The notes below the pieces were generated by a model. It saw only the letters and a program-made list of their open reading frames with translations, was not told the DNA's origin and searched no databases. A stretch of 64,000 nt of DNA, from contig NZ_CP101527.1 in NCBI RefSeq assembly GCF_026427595.1, positions 1,621,001 through 1,685,000 on the forward strand. The letters run 5' to 3'. This DNA is from Alkalimarinus sediminis (GTDB lineage: Bacteria > Pseudomonadota > Gammaproteobacteria > Pseudomonadales > Oleiphilaceae). A program made the translations under genes and the position numbers. This document shows positions 19,126 through 27,035 of this stretch, in pieces; position 1 is the stretch's first letter, and each line of letters begins with the position of its first letter.

Positions 19126-19425
19126 TTAGGCAACAAGCTCCCACCGCTGCCCAATCTGAATAACGTCCCCACCAACGGGTTTCAAATCACTATCTAGTAA
19201 AACACCAGAAACCTGAGGCTTACTCCACTCACCTTGTTCATTTCTTACCATCGAATCAAGGTCTACCGCTTTTACCAGATAAACAGAGTCTCCACAGGCA
19301 ACTTTAGAACGATGAGATATACCATATACAAACCGGCAGTAATCTAGCTTTAACTGTTGAAGATCTCGTTCGGCTTTATTAATCTTTCTAACAAGAACCC
19401 CTCTAAGACTCTCCGTATAATCCAT
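19126..19425 (-). CDS. Hypothetical protein
   Basis: 99 residues, not recognised. GGAG lies 8 bases before the ATG, which supports a real gene. It begins with a basic helical part (LVRKINKAERDLQQLKLDYCRF) and continues with a beta-rich part (VACGDSVYLVKAVDLDSMV, SGVLLDSDLKPVGGDVIQIG). Two cysteines (C30, C44) are present. It follows the Sco gene by 155 bases on the same strand, but no functional link is evident. Confidence 0.6.
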   Translation of the reverse strand: MDYTESLRGVLVRKINKAERDLQQLKLDYCRFVYGISHRSKVACGDSVYLVKAVDLDSMVRNEQGEWSKPQVSGVLLDSDLKPVGGDVIQIGQRWELVA

Positions 19426-19580
19426 TACCGCTACTCCGCAAACACATCACTAAGTAAAACTTATAAGCAGCCTTTGATTAATAACAAGAAGCGGCCACAA
19501 AACCAAATGTGAAATAATGTTACACGTTAAAAAAACTAAATAACAGGTATTAACTCACAGTATAAAACTTAGTGTAAATG

Positions 19581-20177
19581 CTAATGTGTTTTTAAGATGG
19601 TCTCGGCAAGCTTATCACTATCAACGCTATGATCTAATACGTAAACCAACTGCCCTTCACTATCAATAACAAAGTAGTTAGCTGAATGGTCTATCGTATA
19701 ACCAAATGAAGATGAGTCAGATTTAACTTTTTTATAATAAACACCATAAAGCTTAGTCGCAGCCGCAAGCTCACCCGATGTACCACTTAAACCTACAATT
19801 CTCTCATCAAAAAACGGCAGATAGGCTTTTAAACGACTCTCATCATCACGACCTGGATCTAAAGAGATGAATAACACCTGAATATCATTTGCGCGTTCAC
19901 CTAGCTTTGTCATCGCAGATTTAATGACAGAGAGCCCCGTAGGACAGACATCAGGGCAAGATGTAAATCCAAAATACAACAACACCACCTTTCCTTTTAA
20001 GTCAGCAAGCTCAAATTTTGAACCACCGCTACTCATTACAAAGTTTCCGCCCCTGAGAAAGTCAGCTTTCATTCTTGATGGGTCAGTTTCTTGGTTACTA
20101 AACAGCTTTGAACCACTCCAAACGCCAGCACCAACAATGGCGAAAAGAAGAACGATAACGATTACCTTAAATTTCAT
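19581..20177 (-). CDS. SCO1/SenC family copper chaperone
   Basis: 198 residues. An N-terminal anchor (IVIVLLFAIVGAGVWSG) precedes a periplasmic thioredoxin-like domain with the copper motif CPDVC at C74 and C78 (LLYFGFTSCPDVCPT) and the conserved histidine in YTIDHSANYF. Sco proteins deliver copper, or reduce the Cu site, for cytochrome oxidase assembly. The gene is the last of a three-gene leftward operon, 8 bases after a small anchored protein, and lies far from the cbb3 genes at 53.7-62.7 kb. It may serve an aa3-type oxidase elsewhere or cbb3 maturation. Confidence 0.92.
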   Translation of the reverse strand: MKFKVIVIVLLFAIVGAGVWSGSKLFSNQETDPSRMKADFLRGGNFVMSSGGSKFELADLKGKVVLLYFGFTSCPDVCPTGLSVIKSAMTKLGERANDIQVLFISLDPGRDDESRLKAYLPFFDERIVGLSGTSGELAAATKLYGVYYKKVKSDSSSFGYTIDHSANYFVIDSEGQLVYVLDHSVDSDKLAETILKTH

Positions 20178-20185
20178 AATTCAGC

Positions 20186-20650
20186 TCAATGTTTGGACGT
20201 AATGTTAAACACTAGGCGTTCAGTACCCTGCCCTTTGAGGGTGACCGAAAACAGCCACGCCATATCAGCATCGACAGTACAAACGGGTATTGTTATCAGC
20301 CCTTGCCAACGCCCACTTTCACCTGTGCGCTTTAGTTCTGCCTGGTTGAGCCCCATATACATATCTTTGCCATCCAGACTAATTAACACACTCGAAATAT
20401 CTCCATTACGACTACTCAACACCACATCAAGAGGCTTTAACGCTTGAAAGTTATCGGGTGATACAGATATCTTTATATCACCATACAGCTGAGATCGAAC
20501 GGTACAGGCACCTTGATTTAAGCTACAAGAAGGATAAGATAGTTTTTCATCATCTTGGTGGGATGGACTCTCAATAAGAGAGGGAAGAAACAGCACCAAG
20601 CCTAAAACACCTAATAGCAACAACACTGTAAAGAGCTGCTTTAAATTCAC
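20186..20650 (-). CDS. Hypothetical anchored periplasmic protein of the Sco operon
   Basis: 154 residues. An N-terminal membrane anchor (QLFTVLLLLGVLGLVLFLP) is followed by a beta-rich exported domain with three cysteines: C42 and C49 (YPSCSLNQGACTV) and one in IPVCTVDADMAW. The segment SLDGKDMYMGLNQAEL is methionine-bearing. Placed 8 bases before sco and just after a PilZ-like gene, it probably helps copper delivery or oxidase assembly, but that is inference from position. It resembles no enzyme family that I recognise. Confidence 0.7.
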   Translation of the reverse strand: MNLKQLFTVLLLLGVLGLVLFLPSLIESPSHQDDEKLSYPSCSLNQGACTVRSQLYGDIKISVSPDNFQALKPLDVVLSSRNGDISSVLISLDGKDMYMGLNQAELKRTGESGRWQGLITIPVCTVDADMAWLFSVTLKGQGTERLVFNITSKH

Positions 20651-20668
20651 TGCAGAAACACCTCTTTA

Positions 20669-21067
20669 TTACATATTCTCGAGACGATCTTTCATCTGCT
20701 CATGTTTTGTTAATACCTGTTCTATATGCTCAAGGTCACTCTTTATACCGCCCTTGCTAACACTCTTTGAGGCGTAGTCAAACTCTATTCCGTAATTAAA
20801 ACGGCTATGATGCTTTTCACGGTACCGAACAATGCCCGAAATAGACTCGATTTCAACAGAGCCGACCTCCATCTCTAAAGAGATGGACAAATTAACAGTT
20901 TCTTTCAGCTCAAACACTTCGTCTGTCTGAATGCCCATCCCGTATTTACTGAAATCGAATGGCACGATATCTATCCACTCGCTAGAGAATATCCCTCTTC
21001 GAACTTTGACTTTGGAATTAAACTTTATCCAAGGTAGTCGAGGTTTTTGACGTCTTTCATCTGACAT
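20669..21067 (-). CDS. Small PilZ-like protein (paralogue of 14719-15129)
   Basis: 132 residues. Residues 19-23 read KVKVR (the PilZ motif RxxxR with lysine first), and D38-F-S-K-Y-G43 matches the second motif D/NxSxxG exactly. A single beta-barrel-like domain ends at GIEFDY, and then a charged helical tail (LEHIEQVLTKHEQMKDRLENM) follows. It aligns along its length with the other small PilZ-like protein. The set of motifs suggests c-di-GMP binding may survive here but not in the other copy. It heads the operon that continues with the anchored protein and Sco, an unusual pairing. Confidence 0.68.
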   Translation of the reverse strand: MSDERRQKPRLPWIKFNSKVKVRRGIFSSEWIDIVPFDFSKYGMGIQTDEVFELKETVNLSISLEMEVGSVEIESISGIVRYREKHHSRFNYGIEFDYASKSVSKGGIKSDLEHIEQVLTKHEQMKDRLENM

Positions 21068-21394
21068 ATAGTTTTATTCAAATAATTAGATTTATTGTTA
21101 CAGCTAGTACACAATCATATAAAGTAAATATAGCGTTATTTTTAACTCTAAGCACGGAGAAATATGCCCTGATGAACGCTTAGCCCTAAACAAAGTACGG
21201 TTTCTTTATTTAACAACGCAAAAAGTACGCAATTTAGACTCAAACCAACCAGCTTTTCTTGGCTTGATTTAAATATCACCTCACCTGATGTTAGACAACA
21301 AAAAGCAACAAATTACCTGCAATAATTAAGCTGTTTTCATTTACAATACATATAGTTGTTAACTAGTTCCTTTTATTTATAAGCGGTTGATATT
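21068..21394. other. Divergent intergenic region
   Basis: About 327 A+T-rich bases between the PilZ-like/Sco operon (leftward) and the response regulator (rightward). No operator, hairpin or small gene stands out. Confidence 0.5.
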
Positions 21395-21820
21395 ATGGCT
21401 GTTGGCAGGCACACTCATATTATACTGGTAGAAGATAATCCCGACGATGAGCTTCTAACGATTAGAGAGATAAAAAACAGTGGATTTAGGGGTAAAATTA
21501 CAAGTTTTTCAGATGGTGAAGAAGCATTTCGCTATCTAACCATGCCTAAAAAGCTCCCAACTCTTATCATTCTTGATGTTAAACTGCCAAAACTGAATGG
21601 CATTGAGATTCTAAGACAGATTCGCGCTCAAAAAGAGTTGGTGATGACGCCTGTTGTCATGTTCTCATCCTGTGACGAACCGGGCTTAGTCGAAGAGGCT
21701 TATTCTATAGGGGCAAATTCATACGTTATTAAGGAAGACCACTTCCTCGAGAGCACCGATCAATTAACAGGTCTGGTACACTACTGGACTAAAATACACA
21801 GACCCATTTCAACGGTCTAA
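21395..21820 (+). CDS. CheY-like single-domain response regulator
   Basis: 141 residues, a receiver domain only. Acidic pocket VEDNPDD (E13, D14), phosphorylation site D61 in LIILDVKLPKLNG, the serines of VVMFSSCDE, and the conserved lysine in NSYVIKE are all present. The NPDDELL form and the length are typical of Rcp1/CheY-like receivers that pair with hybrid or phytochrome-type kinases and lack an output domain. No kinase gene adjoins it, so its partner is elsewhere. It stands alone between two leftward transcription units. Confidence 0.9.
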   Translation: MAVGRHTHIILVEDNPDDELLTIREIKNSGFRGKITSFSDGEEAFRYLTMPKKLPTLIILDVKLPKLNGIEILRQIRAQKELVMTPVVMFSSCDEPGLVEEAYSIGANSYVIKEDHFLESTDQLTGLVHYWTKIHRPISTV

Positions 21821-21947
21821 CATCGTTAATGTTCAAGTTAGCTATATTCAAATATAGCTAATTCAGAAACGACTCTACTCAAAGCATCTCTGCCCAAGAC
21901 AGTCATGGTCTTACGCAAACTCAAACAACTGTTTAAATAAATGGGTG

Positions 21948-22484
21948 TTAACTGGTAGCATCTGTGTCAGTCAACGCTTTTCTTTCTGCTTCGTCTTCCG
22001 CGTCTCGTTTTCTCTGCTCTTCTGCTAATAACTGCTTTTCACGCCGCACATCGTTATCAAAAATATCTTTAAGTTGCTTGCGACTCTCCTGCCACAATAT
22101 ATTTTGAGCTTCGATTACTTCGTCTCTCAAAATCATAGAGTACTTGATAAAATACAAATAGTCAGAATTTAACCGATAGCGGGTATAGAATAGCTTGATA
22201 AACTCTCGGTGTTCAGGCGCAACGGTTAATTCCCACTCCTTAGTACCATTCATCAAGTACTGCGGAGAAACACCTAACAATTCGCATAGTTTATTAAACT
22301 TAATGAGGTCATTCGGCAGGGCTTTATCTTCGGGATCTTCCCAGCGTGCAATCGTATTCCGGTCGACCTCGATCAAACGAGCAACATGCATCTTAGATAG
22401 TTTTCTACTGCTCTTTTCTCGCGCGGCTCTTAAACGCGCGGCAAAGTCTTTTTTGATAACAGGAAACTGGGTCGTATAACTCAT
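21948..22484 (-). CDS. XRE-family transcriptional regulator
   Basis: 178 residues. A Cro/C1-type helix-turn-helix occupies about residues 12-70 (FAARLRAAREKSSRKLSKMH, VDRNTIARWEDPED, LCELLGVSPQYLMNG). A helical middle follows (HREFIKLFYTRYRLNSDYL), and a long charged coiled tail (VRREKQLLAEEQRKRDAEDE) may form oligomers. A small hairpin at 22501-22517 precedes the ribosome site. The gene diverges from a 68-residue protein across a region with two matching 18-bp palindromes (22556-22573, 22596-22613), the natural operators for it. No toxin is recognisable beside it, so a toxin-antitoxin role is not supported. Confidence 0.85.
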   Translation of the reverse strand: MSYTTQFPVIKKDFAARLRAAREKSSRKLSKMHVARLIEVDRNTIARWEDPEDKALPNDLIKFNKLCELLGVSPQYLMNGTKEWELTVAPEHREFIKLFYTRYRLNSDYLYFIKYSMILRDEVIEAQNILWQESRKQLKDIFDNDVRREKQLLAEEQRKRDAEDEAERKALTDTDATS

Positions 22485-22500
22485 TATTGTTCTTATACCT

Positions 22501-22517
22501 ACACATCTCTAATGTGT
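22501..22517 (-). promoter_or_regulatory. Short leader hairpin before the XRE gene
   Basis: ACACAT-CTCTA-ATGTGT forms a perfect 6-bp inverted repeat 16 bases upstream of the XRE start codon. It may be a further operator half-set or a leader hairpin. Support is only the symmetry and position. Confidence 0.35.
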
Positions 22518-22555
22518 GCTTTGTCTCATATTTTCAATAATTAGTAAAACACGAC

Positions 22556-22613
22556 TGCTACTTTGAAGTAGCATTTTCAACTTAATATTCAAAAATGCTA
22601 CTTGAGTGTAGCA
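22556..22613. promoter_or_regulatory. Paired 18-bp palindromic operators
   Basis: Copy 1 at 22556-22573 is TGCTACTTTGAAGTAGCA, symmetric apart from the two central bases. Copy 2 at 22596-22613 is TGCTACTTGAGTGTAGCA. Their centres are 40 bp apart, near four helix turns. The flanks also match, so 22555-22577 and 22592-22614 form a larger inverted repeat with 20 of 23 positions matching. They lie between the XRE regulator and a divergent small gene, where autoregulation and control of the partner are expected. Confidence 0.75.
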
Positions 22614-22688
22614 GTTATTTTTTTGGGTAAAATAAATGAACAAATAATGGTATAAATGCTTAAATTTTTTCTCGATACGGACAGCAAA

Positions 22689-22895
22689 ATGAATACACAA
22701 GCGAATGACATAATAACGTCTATTATAGAACGAATGGATCAGCACGAAGCAGCTCAATTGGCGGATCTGTGTAAGCACTTCTCAGCACTAGACAAAAGTA
22801 ATCGTATAGAGATTGTCGAAACGACAAAACTCTATCATAGCGCTATCCAGTTGTTGCTCTCTAACCAACAATCAGAGCAAACTATACCCGCTTAA
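22689..22895 (+). CDS. Small hypothetical protein divergent from the XRE regulator
   Basis: 68 residues from the ATG at 22689 (GGAC just upstream). An in-frame ATG at 22656 would add 11 residues but has no ribosome site. The protein is soluble and almost wholly helical: DIITSIIERMDQHEAAQLADL, then FSALDKSNRIEIVETTKLYHSAIQLLLSN. No known family is recognised. Its promoter region carries the paired palindromes shared with the XRE gene, so the two are probably co-regulated. It could be a small partner or anti-regulator, which is speculation. Confidence 0.55.
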   Translation: MNTQANDIITSIIERMDQHEAAQLADLCKHFSALDKSNRIEIVETTKLYHSAIQLLLSNQQSEQTIPA

Positions 22896-22948
22896 TATCA
22901 TTGTAGCTAATTATCTTACCTCGTTATGTAGCTAACTCTCATAGCCCG

Positions 22949-24076
22949 CTATAGTGGTGTTTCGTAATCACTATAGTTTGACATTAAGGCATTCAGTTCA
23001 GCTAGGATGTCTTGCTGTATGATGCTAGGCGAAACAATGGTCGCCACTCGACCCAACCCCATTATCCAGTTTTTAAGTTGTATCGTTCGTTTTACCTTCG
23101 CCGTTAATTCATATTGTAACTCGTTGATTTGTTTTAACTGTTGATCATCACTTATCGGGTTTTCTGCTAGATCGGCTATAAGATTGCTTGATTCTGCAAT
23201 CGTGAAACGCAATACAAGGTGGTAGTGTGCTCGATCATCTGGATCAATAAACACATCCATATTGCCATCGTCTAAATATGCTTTTAGATTAAAACTTTCA
23301 GGTACCCTTGATGCCTGGGTTGCTACATCAATATCACTAATTTTATGGATTAAGAAATTTCTATATTCATTGGGCTTTTCGATATCTTCGTGTTTTTTGC
23401 ACACCAAATAGAGCTTTGGTAGAAGAATAACAACGCCAAAGGGGTGAACTCGATAAGACTTACCTCGATAACTAAACGTTAATTGCTTACTCTTTAGAAT
23501 CGCTCTATATATGGTATCAAGCACTGCAATATCATAGTTGGCAGCTTGAAGCCGCTGACCTCGCTGATAGAACTCTACAGACTCTTTAAGCCGCCCAAAC
23601 TGTTGAGGTGACACTTTTGAGGCTTCTTTTTGCAGCTTAGTATCTGCATTCTTAAAAAAACGCTCCATCTCAGCCAAGGTGTTTTTCGGCATAATATCCG
23701 ACAGATGCTTCTGGGTCATCGCAAACGAGAGTGCTAGATAAGTCGGCATTTTTTCAAAATCATATGCCAATGTAGAATAAGGGTCTAACGACCAAAGCAG
23801 GCTTTTACCTGTTCCCCTTGAAGCTTCGAGGCCAAAATCATTATCCCCTTCCTCGTTCAATACATCTTTGGCGCCATAGAGAAAGTTTAGATCTCGCTGG
23901 ATGGTTCTGCGCACGGCAGCGCTATCTGCCACCGAGTCACCACTGCGACCACCCTTACCTGCTGCATCTAAGTAGTCGCTACTGATCAGGTGATTAAGGA
24001 TATCATCGGTTGATTTTTGAACTTTAGATGAACGCAAATAATCAAGAATAGCGAGTCGGCGTAAAAAGGTTTTCAT
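22949..24076 (-). CDS. WYL-domain transcriptional regulator (YafY-like)
   Basis: 375 residues with GAGGA before the ATG. An N-terminal winged helix-turn-helix (FLRRLAILDYLRS ... DSAAVRRTIQRDLNFLY) is followed by the WYL domain (about residues 185-260: LDTIYRAILKSKQLTFSYRG, VHPFGVVILLPKLYLVCKKH, NFLIHKISDIDVA). A C-terminal extension (LKAYLDDGNMDVFIDP onward) resembles the WCX part. WYL proteins bind nucleotide or nucleic-acid ligands and often govern DNA-damage or defence genes. The gene is 120 bases after an oxidoreductase gene and near recCBD. A regulatory link to either is only suggested by position. Confidence 0.88.
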   Translation of the reverse strand: MKTFLRRLAILDYLRSSKVQKSTDDILNHLISSDYLDAAGKGGRSGDSVADSAAVRRTIQRDLNFLYGAKDVLNEEGDNDFGLEASRGTGKSLLWSLDPYSTLAYDFEKMPTYLALSFAMTQKHLSDIMPKNTLAEMERFFKNADTKLQKEASKVSPQQFGRLKESVEFYQRGQRLQAANYDIAVLDTIYRAILKSKQLTFSYRGKSYRVHPFGVVILLPKLYLVCKKHEDIEKPNEYRNFLIHKISDIDVATQASRVPESFNLKAYLDDGNMDVFIDPDDRAHYHLVLRFTIAESSNLIADLAENPISDDQQLKQINELQYELTAKVKRTIQLKNWIMGLGRVATIVSPSIIQQDILAELNALMSNYSDYETPL

Positions 24077-24196
24077 TTAGCGTTTTCCTCACTCACAACT
24101 CAAGTTCGTGGCCAGTTAAACTTTACGATGGCTGGTTAATGTAAAACGACGTAGGTAATGTTTCTATACACTTCGCCTTTTTAGCTATACCTCATA

Positions 24197-25036
24197 TTAG
24201 CAAAGCCATTTTTCTCGATTCTCATGAACATATTCGCCCATTGTAATAGTTTCTCTTGCCAATAATTCAGAAGCCGTTGAGCTAATAATATTGGCTTGAC
24301 CCGACCGTATTCCAACATGAAGGATTGTTTGAATAAACGCCTTCATAATAGGGTCGCCTTGCCTCAGAAGATGAATAAAATAACTAAAGGCGGAAGCTTC
24401 ACGATATTTGATTTGGCGGTTGAGCTCTAATGATAGTAGGTTCGCAACATCATAGAAAGTTAACGCATCTTTTCCAGCTAGAGTATATGCCCTTCGAGCG
24501 TGTACTTCAGGGTTAACTAACGCTTGAACAGCTACCGCTGCGATATCACGAGTATCAATAAAGTTAATTTGTCCGCGGCCAGACGGAAGATAGAGACAGG
24601 AATCGTTTAGAATATCCATCCTATAGGCTGATTCTAAGTTCTGAGAGAAGAAACCTGGCCGCAAGATCGTATAAGAGCGCCCCGATTTGATAAGCTTCTG
24701 CTCAACAGCGTGATGAGGCACTAAGGAGTTAGACTCAGCGCCTGAAACAGATACAAATACGATATGCTCGATACCTTGGCTATACGCTTTATCGATCAAC
24801 ACATTAAGTGTTTTACTGGTGTTGGATATCGCAGGAGGACGCAGAAGAAATAAGCGACTGATTCCTAATAGAGCATTATCGTAGCTAGAAGGGTCAGAGA
24901 GGTCTAAAAAGGTTGCTTCAGGGTCATCTGAACGATTTCGTTGACCAATTCGGACCTCTTTTCCAAGCGCTTTAAGCCCGGATACTACGTGTTTTCCTAT
25001 ATTCCCTGTAGCACCAGTAATAAGTATTCGCTGCAT
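24197..25036 (-). CDS. NmrA-like NAD(P)-binding oxidoreductase
   Basis: 279 residues of the atypical short-chain dehydrogenase type. The Rossmann motif is GATGNIG (residues 8-14) at the very N-terminus. Then come VRIGQRNR (a possible NADPH 2'-phosphate contact), FLDLSDPSSYDNAL, IEHIVFVSVSGAES, SYTILRPGFFSQNL and INFIDTRDIAAVAVQALV, which is the usual NmrA/azoreductase-like order. A Tyr-xxx-Lys catalytic pair is not evident, so it may be a redox sensor or an NADPH-dependent reductase of unknown substrate. It stands between the recCBD operon and the WYL regulator, all leftward. Confidence 0.85.
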   Translation of the reverse strand: MQRILITGATGNIGKHVVSGLKALGKEVRIGQRNRSDDPEATFLDLSDPSSYDNALLGISRLFLLRPPAISNTSKTLNVLIDKAYSQGIEHIVFVSVSGAESNSLVPHHAVEQKLIKSGRSYTILRPGFFSQNLESAYRMDILNDSCLYLPSGRGQINFIDTRDIAAVAVQALVNPEVHARRAYTLAGKDALTFYDVANLLSLELNRQIKYREASAFSYFIHLLRQGDPIMKAFIQTILHVGIRSGQANIISSTASELLARETITMGEYVHENREKWLC

Positions 25037-25181
25037 TTATTTAGTCCGTCTACATTAACGCCATTAGAAGAGACTTAATAAAGCACGTTCCAACCAACGG
25101 CTTTTTTGTCTGGGATTCGCAGCCTAAGCGTGTTTTGCTCAACTGATGAATAACACCCCCTTTAAAACACTGCATTATTTA

Positions 25182-27035
25182 CTAAAAGTCAAACAGATCA
25201 ATTTGCGGTTTCTCTCGATATAGCTTATCAAACAACCCTGAATTTCGACTAACCCGTTTGGCAAGGCTTTTACCCCACACCTGCTTAGTGCAATAAACCT
25301 CTAGCTGTCTCTTGGCTCTGGTTACGCCGGTATAGATTAGCTCTCTACTAAGGATTCGAGAGTGATACTCAGGAAGCACAATTGCGATACGGGTAAACTC
25401 TGACCCTTGGGTTTTATGTATCGTCATGGCGTAGACGAGTTCAAATGACGGTAGTCGGCTTAAATTCAACCATCGTATCTGTCCATCACTGCCAGGAAAA
25501 GCCGCTTGTAGTCGATCTTCGTGACGCCAGATAATACCGATATCACCATTAAACAAGCCTGACTCATAACTGTTCTCCGTTATCATGATAGGACAACCAT
25601 GATAGAACATTGTATTGATAGCAACACCGAGATGCCGTTTGATCATGCGGTCGATTTCGCTATTAATAACCTCCACCCCATGATCGCCTGATCGGGTAGC
25701 GGCCAAAATCCGGAAGGCCGAAAAGGCTTCTAGTGCCTGCTGTACATCTCCACAGCGATTAATGCTCAGGTAGTGCGACTCTACCAGTTGATGCAGCCAA
25801 CGATTGAAATCTCCATGTTCGCTTAGATGGACCTCTTGGGCTTCATCTTTTAGCAGATTCCAGCTAGCCTTTACGTCACCGTTGATAATGGTTTTTGCAA
25901 GCTGGCCAATACCACCATCATCTTTAAATCGATAACTTTTAACAAGCTTAGTGAGATGATCGACGGGTGTTTCATTTGATAAAGGTAATCCGTAGCCAGT
26001 TAATGCATTCAGCAGGTTCGCGTTTGACGCACTATAACCTGGGTGTGGGTCAGGCGCGATATCGGCTAACACACTCCCTGCGGCAACAGACGGCAATTGG
26101 TTAGAGTCACCTAACAGAATGACCCGAGCGTGTTCTGGCAACGCTCTAAACAGACGCGCCATTAACGGCAAATCAACCATGGAGGCTTCATCGACCAACA
26201 AGATATCTAAGGTTAATAGATTTGACTCGTTAAAACGAAACTGATGGTGACGCGGGATAACCCCGAGCAAACGGTGTATCGTCATCGCCTCATCAGGTAC
26301 AGAGTCTAAGACCTTTTCAGATATTTGATAATCTGCCTGTAGTGCAGATTTCGCATTGCTGATAGATTCAGTTAAACGTTGCGCGGCCTTACCGGTTGGC
26401 GCGACCATTTTAATGTTAAACGGCTCATCAAATACCTCACACAGTGCCACCAATAGCTTCGTTACAGTGGTTGTTTTACCGGTACCTGGCCCTCCCGTTA
26501 TGATACTAAATTGCTTACCTAGAGCATTCGCAACGCTGGTTTTTTGCCAATCAATCTCACTTCTGTCACTTGCTGACTGATCGCCAAACAACATCGTAAG
26601 CGCCTGCAATGCTCTGCTTTGATCAAAAGGCACTTCATGGCTGAATTTTCTGATCGCTTGAGCCACCTCGTCTTCAAATTGCCAGTAGCGACGTAAATAT
26701 AAACGCCCTGCTTCGTACACAATCGGGTGACCCGCCGCAGGTGTAACTGATAACGCAGTTAAGTGTTGATCCCAATCTGAAAAACTAGGGAACTGATATC
26801 CACCCGAGCGTTCGCTCTCTTGCTCTATCTTCTCCCACTGGGTTGTTTCAGCCCACTCCGTTAGCTGCAAGCAACTATGCCCCTCTCGCAGTGCTTGGCT
26901 GCACGCCACCACTGAAAAGAAAAAGAGTTCATCATTTTGACGATCTAACACAGAAGCAAGAGACTTTGCTAAGAAGAAATCGACCTCTCTAACGCCTGAA
27001 TAGGTTGCAGCAAACTCTACATAACGATTATGCAT
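25182..27035 (-). CDS. recD: RecBCD exonuclease V alpha subunit RecD
   Basis: 617 residues, the normal RecD size. It is the 5'-3' helicase motor of RecBCD. Walker A is ITGGPGTGKTTTV. Walker B is LDILLVDEASMVDLPLM. Helicase motifs follow as VILLGDSNQLPSVAAGSVLADI and, near the end, FELVYAMTIHKTQGSEFTRIA and LIYTGVTRAKRQLEVY. The start overlaps the end of recB by 8 bases, giving translational coupling in the recC-recB-recD operon. It works in double-strand-break repair and degradation of foreign linear DNA. Confidence 0.97.
   Translation of the reverse strand: MHNRYVEFAATYSGVREVDFFLAKSLASVLDRQNDELFFFSVVACSQALREGHSCLQLTEWAETTQWEKIEQESERSGGYQFPSFSDWDQHLTALSVTPAAGHPIVYEAGRLYLRRYWQFEDEVAQAIRKFSHEVPFDQSRALQALTMLFGDQSASDRSEIDWQKTSVANALGKQFSIITGGPGTGKTTTVTKLLVALCEVFDEPFNIKMVAPTGKAAQRLTESISNAKSALQADYQISEKVLDSVPDEAMTIHRLLGVIPRHHQFRFNESNLLTLDILLVDEASMVDLPLMARLFRALPEHARVILLGDSNQLPSVAAGSVLADIAPDPHPGYSASNANLLNALTGYGLPLSNETPVDHLTKLVKSYRFKDDGGIGQLAKTIINGDVKASWNLLKDEAQEVHLSEHGDFNRWLHQLVESHYLSINRCGDVQQALEAFSAFRILAATRSGDHGVEVINSEIDRMIKRHLGVAINTMFYHGCPIMITENSYESGLFNGDIGIIWRHEDRLQAAFPGSDGQIRWLNLSRLPSFELVYAMTIHKTQGSEFTRIAIVLPEYHSRILSRELIYTGVTRAKRQLEVYCTKQVWGKSLAKRVSRNSGLFDKLYREKPQIDLFDF

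Noticed and set aside
21948-22895. Toxin-antitoxin pair (XRE plus small protein)
   Set aside because: The small protein matches no toxin that I know, and the two genes diverge rather than overlap as usual in such pairs.
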